This document shows positions 18,459 through 29,092 of a stretch of 64,000 nucleotides of DNA, piece by piece (positions within the stretch are counted from its first letter, which is position 1; each line of letters opens with the position of its first letter). Made by a program: the position numbers and the translations under genes. Location: contig JAIUMI010000005.1 of the NCBI GenBank assembly GCA_022565665.1, positions 1-64,000 on the forward strand. Direction: 5' to 3'. A model generated the notes under the pieces. The model was given only the letters and a program-made list of their open reading frames with translations. It did not search any database and was not told the DNA's origin. The stretch is from Glycocaulis sp. (lineage in GTDB: Bacteria; Pseudomonadota; Alphaproteobacteria; Caulobacterales; Maricaulaceae).

Positions 18459-18490
18459 GGGAGGAGACCCCTAACTACGGGGCCTCTCCA
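18459..18490 (+). terminator. Possible hairpin terminator after the FolM-like gene
   Basis: GGGAGGAGACCCC, loop TAACTAC, GGGGCCTCTCC forms an imperfect stem starting 15 bases after the stop codon, followed by ATTT only. The short T-run and an internal mismatch make it weak. Confidence 0.35.
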
Positions 18491-18507
18491 TTTCGTTCCG
18501 TGCGTCG

Positions 18508-19782
18508 ATGTGCGGTTCGCGCCGAAAGACTTCGCCCCCCGTGTCGCTTGCCGCGCCCGATCCCAAACGCCCCACGCTGGGCATGGCCGAGCTGATCGCC
18601 ATGACGAGCGCGCTGATGGCGCTCAATGCCCTGACCATCGACATCATGCTGCCGGCCCTGCCGGAGATCGGCCGGGCCTTTGATGCACTGGGCAATGAGC
18701 GCCAGCTGGTTATCACCTCCTATGTGCTGGGCTTCGGCATCGCGCAGCTTGCCTATGGTCCCCTGGCCGATGCGCTGGGCCGGCGCACCGTGCTGCTGGC
18801 ATCGCTGGGCGCCTACACGCTGGCGACGCTGCTCTGCCTGGCTGCGCCGGATTTCAGCCTCATGCTGGCAGCGCGCGCCCTACAGGGGGCAGCCGCGGCA
18901 GGCACGCGCGTCATCGCGACAGCCGTCGTGCGCGATCTCGTCTCTGGCCGGAAAATGGCGCAGATCATCTCCATCGCGATGACCTTCTTCATGGCCGCGC
19001 CGATCCTCGCGCCGGGGCTCGGCCAGCTCATCCTCTTCGTTGCAAGCTGGCAATGGATATTCATCGCGCTCCTGATCAGCGGCGTGGCGCTATGGGTATG
19101 GATGTGGGTGCGCTTGCCCGAAACGCTGGCCCCGGAAAACACCATTCCTTTCAATGTGAAGTCGGCAGCGGTGAATTACTGGCTCGCCGCCAGCAACCGC
19201 GTGACGCTGGGCTATATGTGCGCGGCCACACTGATTTTCGGCGCGCTCTTTGCCTTCATCGCGACGTCCGAACAGATCATGGCCGAGCTTTACGGACTGG
19301 AGGCCTGGTTCGCGATCGCCTTTGCCGGTGTCGCGATTGCGCTGGCGTTGGCCAATATCCTCAATGCCCGCATTGTCGGACGCTATGGCATGCGGCGCAT
19401 CTCCCACATCGCGATTATCGCCTTCATCCTCATCAATGGCGGGCACATGATCTGGGCGATCATCTCCGAGCCGCCCTTCTGGGTGTTCTATCCGTTGCTG
19501 ACCCTCGGCATGATGCTGTTCGGGATGATGGGCGCGAACTTCTCCGCCCTCATCATGGAACCGGCGGGCAAGCGGGCCGGCACGGCCTCTGCCCTTTACG
19601 GCTCGGTGACGGCGATTGGCGGCGCGGTGCTGGGCTCGGCCATCGGGCTGACCTTCGACAACTCGGTTGTCCCCCTGTTGGCGGGCATGGCCGTGCTGGG
19701 CCTTGGCGGGCTGATCGTGGTCTATATCACGGAAAAGGGTGAGCTTTTCGAGCCCGGCCCGGCCGATCCCGACACGCTCTGA
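18508..19782 (+). CDS. Bcr/CflA-type MFS drug-efflux transporter
   Basis: A 12-helix major facilitator of about 424 residues. The first half has the DHA1 pattern IDIMLPALPEIG in TM1 and YGPLADALGRRTVLL as motif A after TM2, and ALQGAAAAGTRVIATAVVRD in the TM4 region with the drug-proton antiporter Arg. This matches the Bcr/CflA family, exporters of bicyclomycin, sulfonamides or cysteine. No strong ribosome site marks the start; the ATG at 18508 is used and a GTG at 18541 is a fair alternative. Substrate is not predictable. Confidence 0.85.
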   Translation: MCGSRRKTSPPVSLAAPDPKRPTLGMAELIAMTSALMALNALTIDIMLPALPEIGRAFDALGNERQLVITSYVLGFGIAQLAYGPLADALGRRTVLLASLGAYTLATLLCLAAPDFSLMLAARALQGAAAAGTRVIATAVVRDLVSGRKMAQIISIAMTFFMAAPILAPGLGQLILFVASWQWIFIALLISGVALWVWMWVRLPETLAPENTIPFNVKSAAVNYWLAASNRVTLGYMCAATLIFGALFAFIATSEQIMAELYGLEAWFAIAFAGVAIALALANILNARIVGRYGMRRISHIAIIAFILINGGHMIWAIISEPPFWVFYPLLTLGMMLFGMMGANFSALIMEPAGKRAGTASALYGSVTAIGGAVLGSAIGLTFDNSVVPLLAGMAVLGLGGLIVVYITEKGELFEPGPADPDTL

Positions 19783-19860
19783 AGCGCTTGGGCCCGGATC
19801 TTATCCGCTCCCACCCTTAACTGAGGTACACTGCCCTCCCCTCGAAAAGGAGTGCGCAGC

Positions 19861-21360
19861 ATGGCCACGAAATCCGTCCTCACCGTCCATGGCTGGAGCG
19901 CGGAAGACAGCTCCATGGCAGAGCTGGCAGGTTTTCTTGAGCGCACCGGGTTCGAGACCGCCCATCTCTGGCTTGGCGGCTACCCCTCCATGGCCGACGA
20001 GGTGCACCTGGCCGACAGCGCCCGGCGCATGGGCGAGGTTGTCCGCGAGATGCAGGCCGACGGGCGGCTGGGCGAACACTTCCACATCGTCACCCATTCC
20101 ACAGGGGCGCTGGTGGTGCGCCAGTGGCTGGCGCTGTTCCACCCCGAAGGCGGTGCGCCGGTGGACAATTTCCTGATGCTGGCGCCGGCCAATTTCGGCT
20201 CCCCGCTCGCCGTGATGGGCCGCTCCGCGCTGGGACGGCTGATCAAGGGCTGGCGCAACCGCTTCCAGACCGGCACCGAGTTCCTGCACGCGCTGGAGCA
20301 CGGCTCGATGGCGCAGGAAAACCTTGCCCTTGCCGACCGGCTCTCGCGCAGCGGTGAAACGACGAGCCCGTTTAGCGAGGCCAGCGTGCGCCCCTATGTC
20401 ATCACCGGGCTCGACGTGTTCCGCCCGATGGGAATCCTGAACGAAAGCGCCTGGGACGGGACGGTGCGCGCGGCCAGCGCCAATCTCGACCCGCAAGGCG
20501 TGACGGTGGATTTCACCGCAAGCAGCGAAACGGGCGGGCCGCAGCGGCGTTTCTGGACACGGCGCGGACCGGAGGCCGTGCCCTTCGCCGTTCTGCCGGA
20601 CCGCCATCACCTCAACATTACCGAGCCGCTGACCGGCGGCCCGTCCGGCGCATCGGCTGATGCCGCCCGGCGGCTGGGCCGGCTTGTGCTGCAGGCCTTG
20701 CAGGTCACAAGCGCCAGCGAGTACCGCACGCTGCGCAGTAACTGGATCGCGCTCAACGATGCCACCCGCACCCTCGTACAGCCGGAAAAGGAAGCGGAAC
20801 GCGCGGCGCTGGCCGGTGAGGAGGCGCCCTCGCCAGACCGCTTCAACGAGCATTATCAGATCGTCTTTGACGTGCGCGACGATACCGGCCTGCCGGTCAG
20901 CGATTACCATGTCTGGCTGACCGCCCCGACCGAACATGAAATGGAGGCAGGACTGTCGGGCGAGGTCTCCCGGCCCGAGGAATACGCCCTGCGCCATGCG
21001 CTGAAAAAAGTGCATGTGAACCGGCGCGCCAGCCATCGCCGCGTCTTCCATATCGACCGGCGTGAGCTGATGCGCAGCGGCGGGATGCGCTCTGCCCTCA
21101 CCGCCAGCCGCCTGCCTTTGCTCGCTGCCGGAATCAGCGCGCCAGCACCGGGCCGGCATATCAGCTATTTCACGCGCGGGGACGGGCTGGGCTCCGGCGT
21201 CATTCCGCTGCGTTCGCTGACCAGCTCCCGTCCGGATGCGATGGTTGCGGCGGAGACAGGAGAACGCTTCCTCAGGCGCTACGCTACCCATTTCGTGGAG
21301 GTGATCGTGCCGCGCCGGGCCGATGAGAAAGTGTTCACGGTGCGGGGGCTGCGGGGGTAA
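19861..21360 (+). CDS. Alpha/beta hydrolase (lipase-like) with an extra C-terminal domain
   Basis: A 499-residue cytoplasmic protein without signal peptide. Residues 1-270 are an alpha/beta hydrolase resembling PGAP1/class 2 lipases: oxyanion region LTVHGW (7-12), nucleophile Ser80 in VTHSTGAL, an Asp in the NESAWDGTV segment and a His in PDRHHLNI near 245. Residues about 315-499 do not belong to that fold; FNEHYQIVFDVRDDTG and the VKKVHVNRRASHRR-like stretch suggest a beta-rich domain I do not recognise. AAAAGGAG precedes the ATG. The substrate is unknown. Confidence 0.7.
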   Translation: MATKSVLTVHGWSAEDSSMAELAGFLERTGFETAHLWLGGYPSMADEVHLADSARRMGEVVREMQADGRLGEHFHIVTHSTGALVVRQWLALFHPEGGAPVDNFLMLAPANFGSPLAVMGRSALGRLIKGWRNRFQTGTEFLHALEHGSMAQENLALADRLSRSGETTSPFSEASVRPYVITGLDVFRPMGILNESAWDGTVRAASANLDPQGVTVDFTASSETGGPQRRFWTRRGPEAVPFAVLPDRHHLNITEPLTGGPSGASADAARRLGRLVLQALQVTSASEYRTLRSNWIALNDATRTLVQPEKEAERAALAGEEAPSPDRFNEHYQIVFDVRDDTGLPVSDYHVWLTAPTEHEMEAGLSGEVSRPEEYALRHALKKVHVNRRASHRRVFHIDRRELMRSGGMRSALTASRLPLLAAGISAPAPGRHISYFTRGDGLGSGVIPLRSLTSSRPDAMVAAETGERFLRRYATHFVEVIVPRRADEKVFTVRGLRG

Positions 21361-21366
21361 TCACCC

Positions 21367-22254
21367 CTACCAGCGCGCTGCCATCTCTTCGGTGACGATG
21401 CCGTCAAGCCGCCAGCCTGCACCCTCGCCCTGTTTGAGCACCTCGCAGAGCCAGGGCATCAGCACCAGCAGATCGGCTTCCAGCGTGTGGGGCGGGTTGA
21501 TGATGACGAGCCCGGCGCCCCCGAGCTTGCCTTCGCTTTCCAGATCGCGCACCCACATATCGGCGCGCAATATGGCTTCTGGCGCGGCGTCACGCTCGGT
21601 GACCAGCCATTCAGCCAGCCCCTCGTCAAGCCGGTCCAGCGACCAGAGATCCTTCATCGGCCGCCAGAAGATGAACGTACCAGTAGGCCAGCGCTCCAGC
21701 CCCTTCATCGCCGCTTCGGCAAGACGGACGAACTCGTCACGGCTTTCAAAGGGCGGATCGATAAGGACAAGGCCGCGCTTCTCACGCGGGGGCAACAGCG
21801 TCTTGAGCGCCTTGTAGCCATCGCGCTGTTCCACCTTCACCCGCGCATTGAGCGCATAGCGCCTGTCGAGCGTCTTTGAATCTGCCTCGTGCAACTCACA
21901 CAAATGTACCCTGTCAGCGGGGCGGATCAGACGCGCGGACACGTCCGGCGAGCCGGGATAGGCGGTGAGGTCTGAGCCCTCATTCATCGCACGGATGACC
22001 CGCAGCAAGGGCGCGAGCACCCGCTCCACATCGGCAGGGCGCTCCCCCGCCATCACCCGTCCTATGCCTGCCTGCCATTCCGGGCTGCGCCGGGCGGCAT
22101 CGCTGGTCAGGTCATAAGCACCGATCCCGGCATGGGTATCGATGACGGCAAACGGCTTGTCCTTGCGCTTGAAATGCTCAAGGCACAGCGCCAGCACGGC
22201 ATGCTTGAGCACGTCGGCAAAATTTCCCGCATGGAAGGCGTGACGGTAATTCAT
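21367..22254 (-). CDS. rlmJ: 23S rRNA (adenine-2030-N6)-methyltransferase
   Basis: Methylates A2030 of 23S rRNA with SAM. The 295-residue protein has the typical start MNYRHAFHAGNFADVLKHAV, the SAM-binding VIDTHAGIGAYDL and the catalytic motif VLIDPPFE. I used the ATG at 22252-22254, which gives the family start; the frame opens further upstream from residues without similarity. It is convergent with the hydrolase gene, 6 bases apart. Confidence 0.92.
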   Translation of the reverse strand: MNYRHAFHAGNFADVLKHAVLALCLEHFKRKDKPFAVIDTHAGIGAYDLTSDAARRSPEWQAGIGRVMAGERPADVERVLAPLLRVIRAMNEGSDLTAYPGSPDVSARLIRPADRVHLCELHEADSKTLDRRYALNARVKVEQRDGYKALKTLLPPREKRGLVLIDPPFESRDEFVRLAEAAMKGLERWPTGTFIFWRPMKDLWSLDRLDEGLAEWLVTERDAAPEAILRADMWVRDLESEGKLGGAGLVIINPPHTLEADLLVLMPWLCEVLKQGEGAGWRLDGIVTEEMAARW

Positions 22255-22320
22255 GAGGTGAGTTTCTAGGCACTGGCAGCCATGCACGCAATCGTGAGCG
22301 CCTTTGGCGCGCGCCGCCGA

Positions 22321-22346
22321 TTGACCCCGTGCCGCCCGGCTTTAGC
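22321..22346 (+). promoter_or_regulatory. Caulobacter-type promoter for the S10 carboxypeptidase
   Basis: TTGACCC (22321-22327), an 11-base spacer and GCTTTAGC (22339-22346) match the Caulobacter sigma-73 pattern TTGACGS-N10-14-GCTANAWC. It lies about 50 bases before the peptidase ATG. Confidence 0.45.
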
Positions 22347-22396
22347 GTGAGGCGCAACAGGGGTCGTGCATGCCCCGGCAAGCAGGGGAGATCATC

Positions 22397-23896
22397 ATGA
22401 TCCGGTCAGTCATCACCGCGTGCCTTGGCGCGCTTTTCCTTACCAGCGCAGCGCTCGCACAGGCGCCGGATACGGCCAGCGATCCGCGTGAGCCGCGCGT
22501 GTTTGAAAGCCGCGGCGAGGTGACCGCCAACGGCCAGCGCGTACGGTACCGCGCCATCGCGGGTGAGACCTTCCTGCGCGATGACGACGGCAAGGCCATC
22601 GCGTCCATCTTCTCCACCAGCTATATCCGCGAGGGCGTGTCCGATCCGCGCACGCGGCCCGTCGCCTTCATCTTCAATGGCGGGCCAGGCTCGGCTTCGC
22701 TCTGGCTGCATATGGGCGTGTTCGGGCCGGTGCATCTGGTCCTGCCCTCCGACGCCGAGGACGATGGCGCCGCGCCCTATGATCTGCGCGCCAATCCGCA
22801 CACCCTTCTGGACTCAGCCGATCTCGTCTTCATCGATCCGGTGGGCACTGGCTATAGCCGCGCGCTGGGCGACGCCGATCCGGCCCAGTTCTGGGGCGTG
22901 AACGAGGATGCCCGCTCGCTCGGCCAGTTCATCCGCGTCTGGCTGACCGAGAACCGGCGCTGGAACTCGCCCAAATACCTGATGGGCGAAAGCTATGGCA
23001 CGACGCGCATCGGCGCGCTGATGAACGAGATGGAACTGAGCTGGAACAATGTCGCCTTCAATGGCGTGGTGCTCATCTCGGTCGTGATGGAGATGGCTAA
23101 TGCCCGTCCCGACAACCCGCTGGGTCTGACCGGGCTGCTGCCCGGCTATGCCGCCACCGCCTGGTATCATAACCGGGTGGACCGGGCCGCCTGGAGGAAT
23201 GATTTCAACGCCTTCCTGCGCGATGCGCGTGACTTTGCCACCGACGATTTCCTGCCCGTCCTGCTGCGCGGTCACGATGTGGACGAGGCCCGCTTCAACG
23301 CTACGTCGGCGCGTATGGCGGAGCTGACCGGTCTGTCGGAAAGCTATCTGCGCGCTTCCCATCTGCGGGTGCCGCTGAACCGGTTCCGCACCGAACTCCT
23401 GCGTGACCGGGGGCTGAGTGTCGGCCGGTTCGATTCCCGCTTTGCCGGTGAGGAGCCGGATTCCTTACGCGAGAACCCGGAAGGTGATCCGTCCGGCTAT
23501 GGTATTTCCGCAGGCTACACAGCCGCCATGCGCGAGCACTATACCCGCAATCTGGGCGTCACCATCACCGACACCTATGTGACGCTCGGCGGGGTGCGCA
23601 ACTGGAACTGGAATGCGGGCGAAGCCGGCGGGAACAATTCCTACCTCAACACCTCGGTCTGGCTGGAGCGCGCCATGCGGCAGAATGCTGACCTCCGGGT
23701 GCTGGCCACCAACGGCATCTACGATCTCGCCACACCCTTCTTCGGCACCGAGATGACCTTCAACCGGCGTAATTACGATCAAAGCCGGGTCACGCTGACC
23801 TATTACGAGGCGGGACACATGATGTACCTGCATCACCCCTCGATCGAGCAACTCGCCCGCGATGTACGCGAGTTCGTGGCGGAAGGTAACCGCTAG
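22397..23896 (+). CDS. Secreted serine carboxypeptidase, peptidase family S10
   Basis: A 499-residue exported exopeptidase. A signal peptide (ITACLGALFLTSAALAQA) ends near residue 22. The S10 active site is complete: oxyanion motif NGGPGSASLW, nucleophile Ser in MGESYGTTR, Asp in NGIYDLATPF and His in YEAGHMMYLH. It removes C-terminal residues from peptides, probably in the periplasm, and suggests peptide scavenging. A ribosome site (GGGGAG) lies 6 bases before the ATG, and a strong terminator follows the stop. Confidence 0.93.
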   Translation: MIRSVITACLGALFLTSAALAQAPDTASDPREPRVFESRGEVTANGQRVRYRAIAGETFLRDDDGKAIASIFSTSYIREGVSDPRTRPVAFIFNGGPGSASLWLHMGVFGPVHLVLPSDAEDDGAAPYDLRANPHTLLDSADLVFIDPVGTGYSRALGDADPAQFWGVNEDARSLGQFIRVWLTENRRWNSPKYLMGESYGTTRIGALMNEMELSWNNVAFNGVVLISVVMEMANARPDNPLGLTGLLPGYAATAWYHNRVDRAAWRNDFNAFLRDARDFATDDFLPVLLRGHDVDEARFNATSARMAELTGLSESYLRASHLRVPLNRFRTELLRDRGLSVGRFDSRFAGEEPDSLRENPEGDPSGYGISAGYTAAMREHYTRNLGVTITDTYVTLGGVRNWNWNAGEAGGNNSYLNTSVWLERAMRQNADLRVLATNGIYDLATPFFGTEMTFNRRNYDQSRVTLTYYEAGHMMYLHHPSIEQLARDVREFVAEGNR

Positions 23897-23926
23897 GGCC
23901 CAAGGCAACTCTGCTGACCTGGAAAG

Positions 23927-23956
23927 CCCCGGCTCGCACAAGGAGCCGGGGTTTTT
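23927..23956. terminator. Rho-independent terminator between the S10 peptidase and apt
   Basis: CCCCGGCTC, 7-base loop, GAGCCGGGG forms a 9-bp perfect stem followed by TTTTT on the plus strand, 30 bases after the peptidase stop. It also lies directly after the convergent apt gene; on the minus strand only a short T-run follows, so it works best for the peptidase. Confidence 0.9.
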
Positions 23957-24487
23957 CTAATGTCCCTCGAACGCCACCAGCGTGGCGACGGGCACGTCCA
24001 TGGCGCGGATGCGGTCTGCCCCGCCAAGCTCCGGCAGATCCACCACGAAGGAAGCGCCCTCCACGCTGGCACCCGCCCGGCGCAGCAGCTTTATCGCGGC
24101 CTCTGCCGTCCCGCCCGTGGCGATGAGATCATCGACCAACAGCACGCGCTCGCCCGCGCTCACCGCATCGGTGTGCATCTCCACCTCGTCCGTGCCGTAT
24201 TCCAGCTCGTAAGACTGGCCGATCGTAGCAAAGGGCAGCTTGCCCTTCTTGCGGATCGGTACAAAGCCGATGGAGAGCTGGTGGGCGATGGCCCCGCCAA
24301 GGATGAAGCCGCGCGCCTCGATCCCCGCCACCTTGTCGATCTTGGCCCCCGCATGCGGCGCGATCATCGCGTCGACCGCCTGGCGGAAGGCGCGCGCATC
24401 GCCCAGCAGGGTGGTGACATCGCGGAACATGATGCCGGGCTTTGGATAATCCGGAATCGTGCGGATCGCGGCCTTTACGTGCTCCAT
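23957..24487 (-). CDS. apt: Adenine phosphoribosyltransferase
   Basis: Salvages adenine with PRPP to AMP. The 176-residue protein has the family start [19 protein letters not shown] and the PRPP-binding motif [16 protein letters not shown]. It lies downstream of mtnP, which releases adenine from methylthioadenosine, so together they form an adenine-recovery route. The gap to mtnP is 63 bases. PRPP is supplied by the prs product at 5689. Confidence 0.95.
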   Translation of the reverse strand: MEHVKAAIRTIPDYPKPGIMFRDVTTLLGDARAFRQAVDAMIAPHAGAKIDKVAGIEARGFILGGAIAHQLSIGFVPIRKKGKLPFATIGQSYELEYGTDEVEMHTDAVSAGERVLLVDDLIATGGTAEAAIKLLRRAGASVEGASFVVDLPELGGADRIRAMDVPVATLVAFEGH

Positions 24488-24550
24488 GGAAAAGTCCCCT
24501 GCCCCGGTCTGGCTGTCTGGTTGGAAGGTTTGCGGCAGCGCTGGCCGCCG

Positions 24551-25431
<881 letters not shown>

Positions 25432-25435
<4 letters not shown>

Positions 25436-26043
25436 TCCGCACTCCTCCAATAGGCGTCCGGCGCGCCCGGCCGCCAGCGTGTAGAACTGGCCCAGCTTTC
25501 CGCTGCCCGCAGCGTCATCGCGATATAGGGCTGCTTGATGCGCGCATAGGCCCTGGGCGACTTCACCGTCACCTCCCACAGCGCCAGCTTGAAAGCTTCA
25601 TAGCTCACCCGCGCAGCCTCGTCAGCGCGCAGAAAATCGCGCAGCAGAAGGGAGAAGCGCGCATTGTCCGCGCCATTGCGCCTTATATGGATATGCACGC
25701 GGCGCTCACCTTCGGGCTCACGGAAGAAGAGCTTGCGCCAGGCGCGCAGTTCGGGCGGGCCGTCCAGCCCGTCATGGCGGTCCTCAGTCTCGCGCGCATG
25801 CTTGCGGCGAAAACCTTCCGCCTCCATCAGCGCAGCGATCTCCTCCTCCGGGTCAAGGCGCATGACAATGGCCTGGATGTCGATCACGTCCTTTGCGGCC
25901 AGACCCGGTACGGCGGTGGAGCCGACATGATCGACGCGCAGGGCCTCTGCCCCCAATACACCGGCCACCCGCTCGGCCCAGTCATGGCCTTCGCGTATCC
26001 AGTCCTCGCGGGCCGGGCTGACGGGGATGCGATCCTTGCTCAT
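25432..26043 (-). CDS. GrpB-family (nucleotidyltransferase-fold) protein
   Basis: A 203-residue cytoplasmic protein of the GrpB/UPF0157 family, marked by VDHVGSTAVPGLAAKDVIDIQ (about residues 40-60), with the ARRKLFFREPE-like core and HIHIR strand. The family has the minimal nucleotidyltransferase fold, and some relatives are fused to dephospho-CoA kinase; the substrate is unknown. The ATG at 26041-26043 is preferred to the longer frame, which runs through the intergenic hairpin. It is translationally coupled to mtnP. Confidence 0.82.
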
Positions 26044-26062
26044 GCGCTTTCCTTGATACGCA

Positions 26063-26091
26063 ACGGGCCGCTCCTTGCAAGAGCGGCCCGT
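26063..26091. terminator. Strong hairpin after petC, possible terminator or mRNA stabiliser
   Basis: ACGGGCCGCTC, a 7-base loop, GAGCGGCCCGT: an 11-bp perfect stem between the petC stop and the GrpB-family start. No T-tract follows on either strand, so full termination is doubtful; it may attenuate transcription from pet into mtnP-apt or protect the pet mRNA end. Confidence 0.55.
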
Positions 26092-26120
26092 CAGAATGCC
26101 GGTTATGAGAAAGCGGAAGC

Positions 26121-26924
26121 CTAGTGCTCCACCTTCCGCCAGATCTGGCGATAGGTCGCATAGAGCAAGCCGCACAGGATGAGCAGGTAGAGCATCACCA
26201 TCAGGCCCAATTGCTTGCGCTGTTCCATATGCGGATCAGAGGCCCAGTGCAGGAATACGGTCAGGTCATAGGCCATCTGCTCGGCCGTGGCCTCGGTGCC
26301 GTCGGCATACTCCAGCAGGCCGTCTTCAAATTGCGGCGGCATGGCAATCAGCCCGCCCGGGAAGTAGGGGTTGTAGTAAAGTCCCGGACGCAGATCGATA
26401 TAGTCGGGCGCTTCCTCGCCATAGCCCAGCATCAGCGAGCGCAGATAGGGTGCCCCATAGTGGCGGGCCCGCGTGATGATGGAGAGGTCCGGCGGATAGG
26501 CACCGTTATTGGCGGCCCGGCCCTGCTGCTCATTGGCATAGGGAGACGGGAAGCGGTCGGACGGGCGGCCCGGACGCTCGAACATCTCGCCGAACTCGTC
26601 CGGCCCGTCCTCGACGATGTATTCCGCGGCGATGGCCCGCACTACGGGGTTGTCGTTGGGGTTGGGGTAGGCCGGGTCATGGAACGGCCCGCCGCGCTGG
26701 CCCAGATGGCGGATTGCCAGATGTTCCAGGCTGTGACAGGCCGCACATATCTGCTGATAGACGTAGAAGCCGCGCTGCATGGCGCCCCGGTCGAACGTGC
26801 CGAAGGGCCCGTCAAACGAGAAGGTGAAAGGTTCCGGCTTGCGGTATTCACCGGCAGCCGAGGCAAACCCGACAGCAGCCAGCGCACCGGCAGCGGCAAT
26901 GAAAAGGGTGCGGATCAGACGCAT
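26121..26924 (-). CDS. petC: Cytochrome c1 of the bc1 complex
   Basis: Heme c subunit of ubiquinol--cytochrome c reductase, on the periplasmic face. The 267-residue precursor has a signal peptide (LFIAAAGALAAVGFASA), the heme motif CAACH (about residue 62), an axial Met in GGLIAMPPQ and a C-terminal TM anchor (LGLMVMLYLLILCGLLYATY). It is the third gene of petABC, 14 bases after petB. An AGGAG lies about 11 bases upstream of the ATG. Confidence 0.96.
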   Translation of the reverse strand: MRLIRTLFIAAAGALAAVGFASAAGEYRKPEPFTFSFDGPFGTFDRGAMQRGFYVYQQICAACHSLEHLAIRHLGQRGGPFHDPAYPNPNDNPVVRAIAAEYIVEDGPDEFGEMFERPGRPSDRFPSPYANEQQGRAANNGAYPPDLSIITRARHYGAPYLRSLMLGYGEEAPDYIDLRPGLYYNPYFPGGLIAMPPQFEDGLLEYADGTEATAEQMAYDLTVFLHWASDPHMEQRKQLGLMVMLYLLILCGLLYATYRQIWRKVEH

Positions 26925-26938
26925 TGTTCCGTTAACTC

Positions 26939-28225
26939 CTATTCAGCCGGAGCCGCGGCAGGCGCGGACTTGGACGACCCACCCAATACCGACGCCTCGA
27001 TCGAGGCTGGCCGCTCCGATGGCTTCTCCACGAAGCCGAGCAAGGGCAGGATCACGAGGAAGTAGGCGAAGTAGTAAACCGTCAGCACGCGGCCGAGCAG
27101 CAGGAAGTCCACGCCCAGCGCGCCCAGACCCGGCACCAGCGTATCGGGCAGCTCCGCGCCAGCCCAGCCAAGACCGAGGCAGGCGATCACGAAGAAGCCG
27201 AAGAACCAGCGCGCCAGCGGACGGTAGCGCATGGAGCGCACCTTGGAGGTGTCCAGCCAGGGCAGTACGAACAGGATGCCGATCGAGCCGAACATCAGGA
27301 GCACACCGCCCAGCTTGTCAGGCACGGCCCGCAGGATCGCGTAGAAGGGCAGGAGATACCATTCCGGCACGATCAGCGCAGGCGTGACCAGCGGGTCAGC
27401 CGGGATGAAGTTGTCCGAGTGGCCCAACGCGTCCGGCCAGTAGAAGACGAAGAAGGCGAAGATCACCATAAACAGGGCGATCGCGAACCCGTCCTTGGAG
27501 GTGTAGTAGGGGTGGAAGGGCAGCGTATCGCGGTTCGACTTCACCTCGATACCCGTCGGGTTGTTATTGCCCGGCACGTGCAGCGCCCAGATGTGCAGCG
27601 CCACCACACCCGCGATGAGGAACGGGATCAGGTAGTGCAGCGAGAAGAAACGGTTCAGCGTGGCATTACCCACCGAGAACCCGCCCCACAGCCATTCGGT
27701 GATCGGGCCACCGATGATCGGGAACGCGCCCAACAGGTTGGTGATCACCATCGCGCCCCAGTAGGACATCTGGCCCCAGGGCAGCACATAGCCAAGGAAG
27801 GCGGCTGCCATCATCAGGAGGTAGATCACAACGCCGAGGATCCACAAGAGCTCGCGCGGCGCCTTGTAGGAGCCGTAATAGAGCCCGCGGAAGATGTGCA
27901 TGTAGACGGCCAGGAAGAACATCGAGGCGCCGACCGCGTGGATGGAGCGGATCAGCCAGCCGAAGTTCACGTCCCGGTCGATACGCTGCACGCTGGCAAA
28001 GGCGTGGTCGATATGGGGCACGTAGTGCATGGCCAGCACGATGCCGGTGATGATCTGGATCACCAGGCACACGCTGAGAATGCCGCCAAACGTGTACCAG
28101 TAATTCAGGTTACGCGGCGTGGGGAAGTCCACGAAGGAGTCCCAGCCCAGGCGCACGATCGGCAGGCGCGCGTCCAGCCACTTGGTAAAACCGGTTTTCG
28201 GTTCGTAGGTCGAAGGTCCGCTCAT
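26939..28225 (-). CDS. petB: Cytochrome b of the bc1 complex
   Basis: Core membrane subunit with two b hemes and both quinone sites. The 428-residue protein has eight TM helices, heme ligands in the second helix ([11 protein letters not shown]) and fourth helix region ([20 protein letters not shown]), and the Qo-site motif PEW in [20 protein letters not shown] short C-terminal extension rich in Ala, Ser and Pro ([18 protein letters not shown]) follows the last helix. It sits between the Rieske and cytochrome c1 genes. Confidence 0.97.
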   Translation of the reverse strand: MSGPSTYEPKTGFTKWLDARLPIVRLGWDSFVDFPTPRNLNYWYTFGGILSVCLVIQIITGIVLAMHYVPHIDHAFASVQRIDRDVNFGWLIRSIHAVGASMFFLAVYMHIFRGLYYGSYKAPRELLWILGVVIYLLMMAAAFLGYVLPWGQMSYWGAMVITNLLGAFPIIGGPITEWLWGGFSVGNATLNRFFSLHYLIPFLIAGVVALHIWALHVPGNNNPTGIEVKSNRDTLPFHPYYTSKDGFAIALFMVIFAFFVFYWPDALGHSDNFIPADPLVTPALIVPEWYLLPFYAILRAVPDKLGGVLLMFGSIGILFVLPWLDTSKVRSMRYRPLARWFFGFFVIACLGLGWAGAELPDTLVPGLGALGVDFLLLGRVLTVYYFAYFLVILPLLGFVEKPSERPASIEASVLGGSSKSAPAAAPAE

Positions 28226-28238
28226 CGCTTGGTTTTCC

Positions 28239-28856
28239 CTAGCCGAGGCGCAGCACAGAGGCTGAGATAAAGGTCATGATCGGTATGGAGAGATTCTCCG
28301 GCGCCGGGCCGCGGCGGATGCGGCCGGACGTGTCATAGTGCGAGCCGTGGCACGGGCAGAACCACGCGTTGTAATCGCCAGCGCCTTCGGTCGGCACGCA
28401 GCCCAGATGGGTGCAGTTCGCGCTGGTGACGAGCAGGGAGGCCCGCAGGGCGTCATCAATCTCCACGCCTTCGGCGATCTCAGCGGTCAGGGCCGAGCGA
28501 TTCTCGTCCGTGGCCGGCGCGCCATCGCCCAGATTGAAGTTGCGCGCATCGCGGTCGGGCAAGCTCGCCACATTCACGTCGCGGGCCGATTCCACCTCAG
28601 CCGCCGTGCGGCGGCGCACGAAGTGCGGGCTCTCGCGGTAGATCACCGTGATCTCCTGGCCCTCTTCCAGCTCTGAGATGTTCACCTCGGTGGAGGCTAG
28701 CGCCAGCACATCGGCCGCCGGGTTCATCTGGTCGATGAACGGCCAGATCGTGAAGGCCCCGCCGACGGCCAGCGTGCCGCCTGTGGCAATGTAGATAAAG
28801 TCGCGCCGGGACGGCTCCTCGCCGTGGGCGCCATTTGTTTGCGTAGCTTCAGTCAC
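28239..28856 (-). CDS. petA: Rieske iron-sulfur protein of the bc1 complex
   Basis: Carries electrons from quinol to cytochrome c1. The 205-residue protein starts from a GTG with GAGAGG 7 bases upstream. An N-terminal twin-arginine-type anchor ([18 protein letters not shown]) precedes the soluble domain; the 2Fe-2S ligands are in CTHLGC and CPCHGSHYD. It is the first gene of petABC. The 236 bases upstream, to the thioesterase gene, hold no gene and presumably the operon promoter, which I could not place with confidence. Confidence 0.96.
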   Translation of the reverse strand: MTEATQTNGAHGEEPSRRDFIYIATGGTLAVGGAFTIWPFIDQMNPAADVLALASTEVNISELEEGQEITVIYRESPHFVRRRTAAEVESARDVNVASLPDRDARNFNLGDGAPATDENRSALTAEIAEGVEIDDALRASLLVTSANCTHLGCVPTEGAGDYNAWFCPCHGSHYDTSGRIRRGPAPENLSIPIMTFISASVLRLG

Positions 28857-29092
28857 GCGCAGACCTCTCTCACCGCGATTGGCAAGTCCTGTTCACACCC
28901 CTGTATGGCGTGTGTCCATGCAAGGCCGCAAGGCCCCGCACGGGACAGATCGTGCCCAATGATCTAGCGTTATGGGGAGGAGCCGCCCTTGCGTCCCAAC
29001 GCCGCAGCGTTCCACCCCGACAACGCTTCGTGTGCGGCGGGATTAAAATGAGACCGGGTTTTTTTCAACCAGATTATCTGCGTGAAAGCGTC

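Noticed and set aside
19861..20650. Lipase-like gene as an effector or toxin of a secretion system
   Set aside because: No immunity gene, VgrG/PAAR or secretion signal is present nearby.
19801..21291. 496-codon minus-strand frame opposite the lipase-like hydrolase
   Set aside because: The plus strand has a ribosome site and a catalytic motif; the minus product is low-complexity.
28857..29092. Gene in the gap upstream of petA
   Set aside because: The only open frame there (plus strand, 28910-29620) runs antisense into the thioesterase gene and has no family signature.
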